Below, piece by piece: positions 11,101 to 19,988 of a stretch of DNA of 64,000 nt (the first letter of the stretch is position 1; each line of letters starts with the position of its first letter). The stretch lies in the NCBI GenBank assembly GCA_032622095.1, contig CP136062.1:38252918-38316917 (forward strand), written 5' to 3'. The position numbers and the translations under genes are program-made. Source of the stretch: Siphonodentalium dalli. Taxonomy: Eukaryota > Mollusca > Scaphopoda > Gadilida > Siphonodentaliidae. Under the pieces are notes generated by a model. The model saw only the letters and a program-made list of their open reading frames with translations. It was not told the origin of the DNA and made no database searches.

Positions 11101-11630
11101 TTATTCGCAGAAGTTGACACCAGATGGGCACACCAAAAACCGCTGGATGTACAACATATACAACATTCGTTACAAATTAATATGTGTGAGCATCTCATTT
11201 CAATAGTATATTCACATATTGTAATTCCGATAATTATACTGTAATAATTAACATGTCATTCTATGCACAAGAATCCTACACAAATCTCCAGCAGTTTCCG
11301 GTTAGAATTCCTGCGATAAACCAGAGATAAAACCACTTTTGTGGGGAAAACTCTGGAAGCATTGGATGCTGCGTGCCCAGTGAACATAATTTTTATGTTG
11401 TCATATATATGTAACATGTCACATTCGAAACGTATGTTTATGTGCGTGTACGAGACGTTTCCGTCCGCTTCGCGATTATATATAACGTTTCATTAATTAA
11501 TGTGTTATACATCTGTATGTAATAAATCTTATTCGATGTGTAATTATTAATTTGTACAATTATATTACCATAATGGTGCTAATGTAACTAGTAACTATAC
11601 TCATATAAAATTATTTTTACTCAGATATGT

Positions 11631-11889
11631 GGAATTTAAGTTGTCACTCCTAGCGAAAAACTGGCTAAAGTGACCCAACTTTGTGATGCGCTAACGAAAT
11701 TACTCACTCACTCCGTGAACTCCAATTATCGTTAGCCAATTACCTACTGATACTCTAGACAACTCAGTTGTATTCACACGATACGCTACAGACAATAGTT
11801 TTGGGCTAATCTACGAAACGCTAAAAACATGTAGTCTACACTAAACTAAATAACAACTAAACACATGTTTGAGCAGATAGCCAGTGTCT
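11631..11889 (-). repeat. DIRS copy 2 internal B1-A2 repeat pair
   Basis: A2 (11631-11833, 203 bp) equals A1 at 15897-16099. B1 (11834-11889) equals B2. The junction reproduces the sequence formed by joining the two element ends. Confidence 0.88.
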
Positions 11890-12106
11890 GCTAAATTAAC
11901 GTTCAAAAGAATAAGTGCGGCTGCCCAAAAGATTTCTTTTGAGCTCGGTTATGGTTGATCTATTAATATATTTCTTATAAGACGAATTGAGAATTGTTTG
12001 TTTCACTCTGAATAATGACAATTATGCATATTTCGGCCATGACAAAGTATATCAAGTAACAATGGTATATCCTGTCTATCTGACAGTACACATGCAATTT
12101 TAAGTT

Positions 12107-13075
12107 TTATAAATTGAGGCTTCTGGATACATGTAACCTTGATTCTAACGAATCCACTACATAACCGTCCTTGGCGGACTCAGATTGCCATCTACCGTGG
12201 CGTTTCCAACATCTGTCGTTGACGCCAGACCTGGCGGCTTCTGTAGCGCCGCCTGCTCTCATTGAATGAAGCCCTAAATTGGCGTCTTTTCCACAAACCT
12301 CTTTCATTCGGGTTGTGATACATTCTCTAGCCCTAGTATAACTTAAGGGCTTATTCTTATATACTAATTTGCTTGACCCCTTTGAACCGAACATGGGCCT
12401 GAAGAAATACATGTCTGATTTAATATCTAAGTTGGCCACATTAATATATTTAGAAATAATTGTTAAAGGACATGCTACTGTGTTTCCTTTGGCAATCACG
12501 ATTTCGTTGCCCTGTCTATATTGATCTGTTTTACTCTTTTCAATAATCAATTTCAAATGATCTGGCAATATTTCAATATTACTGCATTTTAGTGCTTGAA
12601 GTTCCGAAAACCTTAAAAATCCACTGAATCCGAGAACTATCATAGATAGATCTCTAATTACTGTCAAATCTGTTGAATCAGCATATTTTGTACAAATGTT
12701 AATGACGTCGTCAGAGTAAACAGGGTCCTTCTTTTGGATTTTCTTTGTACATAATCTCTTTGCTGCCTCGACGATTCCGGTAACGAATCCGTTTGATGTC
12801 GGATCCAAATGTCCATGTAACTCGTGAATCCATTTTATTGCGTATTTTGCTGAAGACACCACGTTATGCGAACTTCCGTTGTCCACGAGGCTGGTTAGAA
12901 ATAGCGCCACGTGTACAGAGTCCGCTGGCATAACCGTTCCTCCTATACCGCGAACAAAGTCAGTCCACCGCCGGAATTGTGAATAATATTTCGACACTGT
13001 ACTGTCCGCTCGGGATCGCAACAACAATGCGGCCATCTTACTTCTCAATACGTCGGTTTGGTTTGATTCTGACAC
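12107..13075 (-). CDS. DIRS tyrosine recombinase (copy 2, intact)
   Basis: A 322-residue tyrosine recombinase that would insert the circular DNA intermediate into the genome. Residues about 10-105 form the SAM-like core-binding domain (RADSTVSKYYSQFRRW). The catalytic domain has Arg155 (GFLRFSEL), Lys182 (SKTDQ), His270 and Arg273 (LHSMRAG), His293 (RHGRW) and the nucleophile Tyr305 (KDGYVV), the complete tyrosine-recombinase set. The ATG at 13075 is the first in frame. Length and architecture are as expected for the family. The gene has its own ORF, separated by about 150 bases from the RT/RNase H tail, so it is probably expressed separately. Confidence 0.93.
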   Translation of the reverse strand: MSESNQTDVLRSKMAALLLRSRADSTVSKYYSQFRRWTDFVRGIGGTVMPADSVHVALFLTSLVDNGSSHNVVSSAKYAIKWIHELHGHLDPTSNGFVTGIVEAAKRLCTKKIQKKDPVYSDDVINICTKYADSTDLTVIRDLSMIVLGFSGFLRFSELQALKCSNIEILPDHLKLIIEKSKTDQYRQGNEIVIAKGNTVACPLTIISKYINVANLDIKSDMYFFRPMFGSKGSSKLVYKNKPLSYTRARECITTRMKEVCGKDANLGLHSMRAGGATEAARSGVNDRCWKRHGRWQSESAKDGYVVDSLESRLHVSRSLNL

Positions 13076-13221
13076 GCCAGTGTCATCTAGCGCCGTTCGT
13101 ATCTGTTGTGATAGCCCTAAAAGACGAAAGATTAGTCAATTTTGTTTTTAATCACATGACATTATATGTGAAATGGATAGCTCCTAATTGGAAACTCGAT
13201 ATACTGTGTGCAAACATGCCG

Positions 13222-13470
13222 TTATGTCCTCTTCCGGGGTAAACGGTGTTCAGACCCGAGGGTTTTCAACCCGTTATTCCCATCCGATGTCGCGTCTGCT
13301 TCTCGGATTAAGGGCCAAAAAGGCGCAGATTTCCATATGGGAAAAATTAAGGTGCTCTCACATTGCTCATTTTGAATTTTTCTTATGACTGCTGTCAATA
13401 TTCTAGGGGGAGGAACGATCCAGTTATTCTCGCCCCACCAACATTGCTTCATTGCGTCTACCGCTTCGGT
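13222..13470 (-). pseudogene. RT/RNase H polyprotein tail beyond an in-frame TGA (copy 2)
   Basis: Same as 3188-3436 in copy 1, with one substitution (SIWEK versus SILEK). It is in frame with the RNase H ORF after the TGA at 13471-13473. Confidence 0.7.
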
Positions 13471-14685
13471 TCACGGGCACCACCATCTAGAATTAAATCT
13501 ATCTAGTTGAGAATTGTAATCTGTTGCGAATCTGTCGATTGAGTGTGGTCCCCATAAATTGTTTAATTTGTGAAATATTTCGACGTCGATACACCAGTCA
13601 TCGGGATCGAAACACCTGCTCAATGCATCTGCACTCATATTGAGTTCTCTCGGTATCCATGTGGGTACCAGCGTGAAATTATTTTCAACGCGCGTTGATT
13701 CTATATCAAGCGCGACTTTTTGTAAATGCTCTTTACTACTGCCCTTCGTAATCACGCTCACGACGGCTTTATTGTCGGTGTATAACATGAACCTTCCTCC
13801 CGACATGGCCGCTGAATTTGATTTACAAACTCTATTCACAGCTTCTAGCTCTCTCCATGTGGAGCTACTTCCGGCTTATGTAGCCGACCAGGTCCCGATT
13901 GCTACGGGACCTCTTCCCACTATGGGGTAGGCGGCTGTCGCCCCTGCGCCCTGGGTCTCAACTGGGTGAACACTGCACCTTGATGTTGAGACCTCTGAGG
14001 TCTCCACCAGGCGTGCTATACGTCTGGGATCCGAGCCCCCTAGGGCCTCCACCGGGCGTGCTATACGCCTGGGATCAGAGGCCCCCTGCGCTAACATCAG
14101 GTAACCTCCGTACCCTGTGTCGGATGCGTCTGTATATGCGCTTCCGGTGTACACATCTGGCTCTGATCTAACTAGATCTTGCCCATTTGCCCGCTGCATA
14201 TTCGCGGCCAAATATGTTAACTCCTCCCGAGCTTCTGGGGAGATAAGAACTGGTGCGTTCCAGCACACTTTCTGGTTTAAAAACATATGTAAATATCGCG
14301 TGTGCAAACTGGTTGGCGCGTCGATCCCTCCGTTCATTGAGGCTAATTGCCCCAAAATGCCTGCAAGCAATCTTGCTGGCACCATATCGTGGGCGGAAGC
14401 CATGATAAGCTGCAAACGCTGCAGCCCGACTAGAAATGCGTCTAGTCGGTCTTCACTCACGCAAACGCGTCCGACTTCGAAATCCCACTCTAAACCGAGC
14501 CATTTCGTAACTTGAGTAGGCTCCCAGTGACTTTTCTCATTTGATATTATGAAACCGAATTTGGTTAAGTCGCCGCGTATTCTGTCACTGACCTCTTGCG
14601 TCGCGTCTTTTCCGCGCGCGCCCGCCAAACCGTCGTCCAAATACATAACGACTTTGATACCGTCGTTTCTCCAATATTTCACCAT
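13471..14685 (-). pseudogene. DIRS reverse transcriptase C-terminal half plus RNase H (copy 2), nonsense codon
   Basis: Identical in layout to 3437-4651 (YLDDG, RNase H Asp motifs, repeat-bearing insertion). The GAA codon of copy 1 at 3842-3844 is TAA here (13876-13878). This cuts the protein after WSAT and removes most of RNase H; the remaining frame reopens from 13839. A few other substitutions (C to F near HMCLNQKV; V to M in GGYLVLAQ) show independent divergence. Catalytically dead unless read through. Confidence 0.88.
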
Positions 14686-14689
14686 GACT

Positions 14690-15889
14690 CTAGTCAGCTT
14701 TGTGAATATTTGGCCAGCCGTGGAAATTCCAAAACGGTAAAACGTTGAAAACGAAATACGTATCGGTCCCGTTGTGTGTCCATTTGAAACCTAAATAGGT
14801 TTTGCTAACGTCCGCGATACAAATATGATGGAACGCGCCTTCAAGGTCAAAATCTACGGCAAAATCACCGATTTCGAAAATCTGTCTTGCGACAGAGCTG
14901 TCTTCAAACCTGAATTTGTATTTTGCGAGGTTATCGTTCAAATGCCTACAGTCTAAAACAAGTCTACGCTTGCCATTTCGATTCGTTGCCACCGTCAATG
15001 GGTTAATCACCATAGGCGGTTCTTTGACCGCTGTCACGTGATTTTTTGACAAAAGTTTGGTTATTTCTTTGTTTACAAACTCACTATTGTCATTGGAAGA
15101 TTTGTTGTTTTTTAATTCAATTGGTATGGGAATTTCTACAAATGGCAAACGATAATCGTGTTCTATTACTGAAATGATGTAATCTGAAGCCCCGGCTTCT
15201 TTCCAACATGAAATACTCTCCTTTAGAGAGCCTACTGATACGATCGTGAACGCGCATTTATCAACGTGTATTTCTTCTACGTGCATTTCGCCTGCGTGTT
15301 CGTTATTTGTTGCGCTTTTATCGCCAATACGGCATTCACCCTCGTCCCTCTCATTAAATTTAACCCCGATCTGGGGATAATAAGAAGGAATACTTAGCTT
15401 TGCTTTGAGTGAAGTGGTATTCTGTTTACTCGGGCGGGCGTATTTCCAATGTGACGGATCTCCGCTTGCCAGGCTGTGCTTCTGGTATTCTGGAACTACA
15501 CTCCAACCGAGCTCGGACGGGCCGGACAGCTTAACCATTTTCTGTCTAACTTTATTATTGTTCAAACCTTCTGACAAACAGTCCGCGGCTTTCGATGTGT
15601 TCTGCTGTCCATGGTCGATATGCCATTTGGCCTCTGTGATATTGTCCTGAACAGGCTGAACTTCGTTGAATTTGAAATGTGCTCCGTTTCCGGATCGTTT
15701 GAACACATGTACATCCTTTTCTTTCGAACTAAGAATTTGCGTTTTGGAAATTTCTCGTTGGCTCTCGACGATTCCAGCTTTAAGACTGGTCAACTGAGTG
15801 GTTAACATTCCATTAAATTGTGTCAATAAACTGTCCTGAGATTTCCTAACTGCCGCTTCGATGCGTTTGCCTAAGTCGTTGCTGTTCAT
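14690..15889 (-). CDS. DIRS gag-like region fused to reverse transcriptase N-terminal half (copy 2)
   Basis: The 399 residues match copy 1 (4656-5855) throughout, including the extra T after the LPF motif (plus strand 14731-14734). It has the gag-like FKRSGNGAHFKFN and SELGWSVVPEY blocks, then RT motifs RRLVLDCRHLND and VDFDLEGAFHH. The start ATG lies 8 bases inside the A1 repeat boundary. Confidence 0.88.
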   Translation of the reverse strand: MNSNDLGKRIEAAVRKSQDSLLTQFNGMLTTQLTSLKAGIVESQREISKTQILSSKEKDVHVFKRSGNGAHFKFNEVQPVQDNITEAKWHIDHGQQNTSKAADCLSEGLNNNKVRQKMVKLSGPSELGWSVVPEYQKHSLASGDPSHWKYARPSKQNTTSLKAKLSIPSYYPQIGVKFNERDEGECRIGDKSATNNEHAGEMHVEEIHVDKCAFTIVSVGSLKESISCWKEAGASDYIISVIEHDYRLPFVEIPIPIELKNNKSSNDNSEFVNKEITKLLSKNHVTAVKEPPMVINPLTVATNRNGKRRLVLDCRHLNDNLAKYKFRFEDSSVARQIFEIGDFAVDFDLEGAFHHICIADVSKTYLGFKWTHNGTDTYFVFNVLPFWNFHGWPNIHKAD

Positions 15890-15896
15890 TGTACTA

Positions 15897-16099
15897 GGAA
15901 TTTAAGTTGTCACTCCTAGCGAAAAACTGGCTAAAGTGACCCAACTTTGTGATGCGCTAACGAAATTACTCACTCACTCCGTGAACTCCAATTATCGTTA
16001 GCCAATTACCTACTGATACTCTAGACAACTCAGTTGTATTCACACGATACGCTACAGACAATAGTTTTGGGCTAATCTACGAAACGCTAAAAACATGTA
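15897..16099 (-). repeat. DIRS copy 2 terminal repeat A1
   Basis: A 203-bp direct repeat of A2. Homology ends at AAACATGTA, which fixes the 5' end of the element. It presumably holds the promoter, but no element was identified. Confidence 0.88.
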
Positions 16100-16767
16100 T
16101 ACTTGGTGGTTCGCTATTTACGGTGTGGTTTGTAATAAATATGTATTCTATATTTAGGGTATGGTTACAATGGTATGCAATAAATATTCATTCTCTATTC
16201 AGGGTATGATGTGTAATAAATATGTATTCTCTATTTAGGACACAGAGTTCTTGGCGAGCCGTCACCGGACTACCTACAAGGTAAGGTGAGTAAATTCTAA
16301 TGCCATAAATATGTTTACACGCCAGTGGGGGGGGGGGGGGGGGGGTCGGAAAAAAATGTTCAGGCACGTATGCTGATTTTTTCCTTTCGACCCTTGTTGT
16401 GACACACCCACCCCGCGTCCAAATTTGTATCGGTTTTCGGAAGTTTTTTCGGACCATTTTTGACCCCCACCACCCGTTTAAGACTAAAACAGAGATTTGC
16501 TGTATATGAATTTCTGTGCATACTATTTGTCATGGATGTTAACATTGACATGTAAATAGGAACGAGTCATTTTGGGGTCATCGGCCAAAAAAAAACATGG
16601 GAAAGATATGCGAACAAAATTGTCCATCGACCACCCACCCACCCGGCATACGTGCCCGGAACACCCCCCCCCCCCCCGTACACGCCGGCAAATTTGCCTC
16701 GAAATATTTCAAGTTAGTTGTCGTAGGTGTATATAAAATAATAAGAGCTACAGGTTCAGCCAGGTTT
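16100..16767. repeat. Short tandem repeat and homopolymer tracts
   Basis: 16120-16245 holds about three imperfect units containing GTAATAAATATGTATTCT and TATTTAGG. A run of 19 G lies at 16327-16345 and a run of 14 C at 16664-16677. Nothing protein-coding is recognised. Confidence 0.6.
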
Positions 16768-17137
16768 ACCCTGTGCCAATGCATTCTCTTATATATGCGA
16801 GTCGACCATAGGTCGCCGCGCATATATAAGAGAATGCATTGGCCTAACAATTTTTTTTAATGTTTTTTAAATAAATGTTTCTTACAATTTTTAGGACATA
16901 AAATAAAAAACACCCATTAACCTGCAGGGAGCCCCACACATATATAGAAGCATATAGAAGAGTGTCGTCTGCTCATGTTTGTCTGGGGCTCTGTATGGGT
17001 GAAATTATAAACTTGTTAAAGAATACAAGAACAAATTATTAAAATTGTAAAAAATTGTTAGGCCAATGCATTCTCTTATATATGCGAGGCGACCTATGGT
17101 CGACTCGCATATATAAGAGAATGCATTGGCACAGGGT
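16768..17137. mobile_element. Foldback element whose two termini are themselves hairpins
   Basis: Left tip 16768-16856 and right tip 17050-17137 are inverted copies of each other (ACCCTGTGCCAATGCATTC ... and ... GAATGCATTGGCACAGGGT). Each tip is also a near-perfect palindrome (TTATATATGCGAG ... CTCGCATATATAA). Inside is a further inverted pair, CACCCAT / ATGGGTG with AGCCCCA / TGGGGCT (near 16911-17003). Total 370 bp, non-coding. A diverged single tip is at 10331. Confidence 0.8.
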
Positions 17138-17732
17138 AAAAAAATCCCGATTTACGACTGGATTTGATATGGCGGGTTTCTGCTGCCATCCAAAGTCATC
17201 ATCATACTATGTAACCATTCCGTTTATAAAGGACGAATGTGTTTACTTCGTTGGTTTCTTTAAGAGTTATCTATCTTGGAAACGCGCTAATCGACGAGAA
17301 AACAGTCTCTGTATATTCATCTGTCGAGAAATCATAAGGTATCACTACTCTATCGAGTCGCCACGGGGGGGGGGGGGGGGGGGGCAATGGCCAAATACGA
17401 AACTTGTACAGATGTGTAGACACTATTTGTTGTACACAAATGAGTACTGGATCATGCTTATTATATGTCAGCTTCTTTAGATGTAGGCTTCTTTGCTTGG
17501 TTCGTCGGTTGTCCACTCTGTTTCAGACTGATTGGTCCTTTATTGGTGACTTGACCGAGTCATCGATACATATTGCGTCTGGATGTCGAAATCTAACATT
17601 CCTATCCGGTTATACTTTGTGGCCGAATTATTGTTATAGTACATTGTATGTTCCATGTTGCATCATTTCATGACACAAACCCATATTTTTACAATTGATG
17701 GTTAAATTTCTGAAAAATTAGCTTGGTTGAAA
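17138..17732. other. Non-coding with a 20-base G run
   Basis: No gene is recognised. The G run is at 17365-17384. The overlapping ORFs on both strands across it are chance. Confidence 0.55.
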
Positions 17733-18070
17733 CTGATCAGTTAGTATCCAGGCGCTATGCCAACTGGAGGAATGTACCATTCTACTAACATCGCCGAAAA
17801 TCTGTAGCAAACGACCGTACCACTCCATAGAAAACATCGTCTGAACTACGCTCAAATGTAAATATTTACTACTCTATTCGGGACGCATCTATCGGCGATA
17901 AACTAACGAAAACGATTTCGCCATCGAGAGTAACTGCATTTAATTAATATATAAGAATGACGGTGTGTGTTGTCAATATGGATAAAATATTTGAAAAAAT
18001 TACTACTTTCAGCAAGATTATTCTCCATTTGTATTTGATCACCCTACTGGAGTATTTCACATCACTTTAA
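17733..18070 (+). repeat. Dispersed repeat family R1, copy 2
   Basis: Aligns from GTTAGTA-CAGGCGCTATGCC to TTTCACATCACTTTAA with 10704-11044. It has many substitutions, so it is older than the DIRS copies. Non-coding. Confidence 0.75.
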
Positions 18071-18188
18071 GGGAATATTTGCTACAGATGAGGCCCACAA
18101 CCTGGCTGCCGAAAGTCAAACACATGGAACACATCTAGTTTTAGGTTGATACTTGTGTAACTATTCCCCAGGTCATGTCTAAACGTTG

Positions 18189-19056
18189 AAGGCCCATTTA
18201 ATTTTCGAGTCTCCGATTATCTTTTGTATAGTGCTTTGATATACGGTTTAAATGACAATCTATGCCATAAAATATTATTAAAATACTATAATTCGTCACA
18301 ATTTAAAACGTCTGTCTCAGAAGGTGCCCATAGAGAAATAGAAAACAGTTGATATCTTAGAAAGATTCCCCCCTTATGGCTCACACTTTGCAACATAATT
18401 CAAACTAAAAAATGTATTTTCAATGGAAGGGGGATAACTCAATCTTTAAGATAGATCCCCCTCCATTGAAAATAATACTTTACACTGCAAAACAGATGAA
18501 ACTTAAGCACATGTTAACATGTTCAGTTTTACTAGTTTATTACACCGAATAAGTTGATAATGCAATATTATGACGCTTCCTCTTTCAAATGGTGTATAAT
18601 ATGGCATATATTTTATATATGATCTGAGGGTTCATGGTATATAATATGGCATATATTTTATATATGATCTGAGGGTTCATGGTATATAATATGGCATATA
18701 TTTTATATATGATCTGAGGGTTCATGGTATATAATATGGCATATATTTTATATATGATCTGAGGGTTCATGGTATATAATATGGCATATATTTTATATAT
18801 GATCTGAGGGTTCATGGTATATAATATGGCATATATTTTATATATGATCTGAGGGTTCATGGTATATAATATGGCATATATTTTATATATGATCTGAGGG
18901 TTCATGGTATATAATATGGCATATATTTTATATATGATCTGAGGGTTCATGGTATATAATATGGCATATATTTTATATATGATCTGAGGGTTCATGGTAT
19001 ATAATATGGCATATATTTTATATATGATCCGAGGGTTCGAAAATGAAGTGGGCCTT
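18189..19056. mobile_element. MITE M1, copy 1, with an internal 45-bp array
   Basis: Terminal inverted repeats AAGGCCCATTTAATTTTCGA (left) and TCGAAAATGAAGTGGGCCTT (right). The sister element at 24106-24568 is inverted and about 463 bp. The extra length here comes from amplification of one 45-bp segment at 18590-19040. The elements share internal landmarks (CTCAGAAG-TGCCCA, CTTCCTCTTTCAAATGGT). No transposase. Confidence 0.8.
18590..19040. repeat. 45-bp tandem array, 10 units
   Basis: Ten almost identical 45-bp units (core GGCATATATTTTATATATGA, ending GAGGGTTCATGGTATATAAT). The first unit reads GTGTATAAT and the last GATCCGAGGGTTCG. The sister MITE has the segment once. The 136-residue minus-strand ORF is a by-product of 45 being a multiple of 3. 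Confidence 0.95.
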
Positions 19057-19073
19057 TAACTCAAGCTGATAAA

Positions 19074-19168
19074 ACTGTTGGTAAAAAACATTTGTATAAT
19101 TACAAATTACTGTTGGTAAAAAACATTTGTATAATTACAAATTACTGTTGGTAAAAAACATTTGTATA
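19074..19168. repeat. 35-bp direct repeat, three units
   Basis: Units start at 19074, 19109 and 19144 (ACTGTTGGTAAAAAACATTT ...). The third unit runs into the hairpin at 19169. Confidence 0.9.
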
Positions 19169-19220
19169 ATTTTACAAAGAATATGCTAAGCTATACGGCT
19201 TAGCATATTCTTTGTAAAAT
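19169..19220. repeat. Perfect 23-bp-arm hairpin
   Basis: Arms 19169-19191 and 19198-19220 are exactly complementary, with a 6-base loop TATACG. Arm core: CAAAGAATATGCTAAGC. Confidence 0.95.
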
Positions 19221-19988
19221 CATGCAAACAATACACGTCTCTTCCATTAACCTCATAACAATGACACTATGGCTCGCAAATTACGTTCACGTTTGCTCAT
19301 ATATTATAGCTATAATTTAAGTGTTATGTGTAATTAATACTACATATAATGCACTGCGCTTTGGTCGTAAATGGATTCCAGATGAAAAATATTTTAATCG
19401 AAGGTCACTATTATTGTTGCATGTAAATCAGTGACAACATGAATTGGGGTTCCAGAAGAGCTGCGTGCAGAGTTATGGTCCTGCATGTCAACCGCTATCG
19501 CAACCTGATATACACTAAAATAAAGCAATGAGGAAACTGAAATAACCAGACCAAAATTTGTGCGAGCCGACATATTTGGGGAAATCACTTTGTTTAATAT
19601 AACGAAATCAGTGAAAACTGGAATCCATTTATCTGAACACCAATGTATCCGGCGTGGTGGAGTCTTCCACTAAAACTAAACCACAGTACATACATATTGG
19701 CTGCCTTTATTTGGAATAAAGAGCGTTTTACTAATATATATTACGTTTTGTATGAAATAAGCTGTATAACCTTTTTCCGCGTCACATATATGTGAAGAAA
19801 ACAAATTCTAAATATGCGGGAGATTAGACTACCACTTTATATAATATATTCCATGCACATGAATTACTGCACCATTTGTATACATAATAATAAGTATATC
19901 GGACATTATAACACTATAAATGTGACTTATATTGTAACAAATCCAAATAATTGTAAAGGAGGTCTATATATGTTACAGTAAATCATTG
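19221..19988. other. Non-coding, unassigned
   Basis: Holds an inverted pair of 13 bases (19369-19381 and 19618-19630) bounding about 260 bp. It also holds a roughly 37-bp sequence at 19680-19720 that recurs in direct orientation at 22006-22046, outside the other end of the integrase element. No gene seen. Confidence 0.5.

Larger units (their letters stand above)
11045..16099 (-). mobile_element. DIRS-order retrotransposon copy 2, full length with split direct repeats
   Basis: A 5055-bp element read on the minus strand. The order is A1 (16099-15897), gag-like/RT, RT/RNase H, tyrosine recombinase, B1 (11889-11834), A2 (11833-11631), a 530-bp non-coding spacer and B2 (11100-11045). A1 and A2 share the same 203-bp sequence, B1 and B2 the same 56 bp, and B1 abuts A2. 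This is the layout expected if a circular intermediate joins the two ends. As expected for recombinase-mediated insertion, no target-site duplication flanks it. It keeps an intact recombinase but has a nonsense codon in RNase H and shares a frameshift and a TGA with copy 1. Confidence 0.92.

Noticed and set aside
17055-17480. 141-residue plus-strand ORF starting MLGQCILLYMRGDL
   Set aside because: The N-terminus is the translated hairpin tip of the foldback; a near-identical peptide arises from the other tip at 16578-16850. No family match and it crosses a 20-base G run.
18585-18995. 136-residue ORF of nine identical 15-residue units
   Set aside because: Direct product of the 45-bp array; 45 is a multiple of 3, so any open frame repeats.
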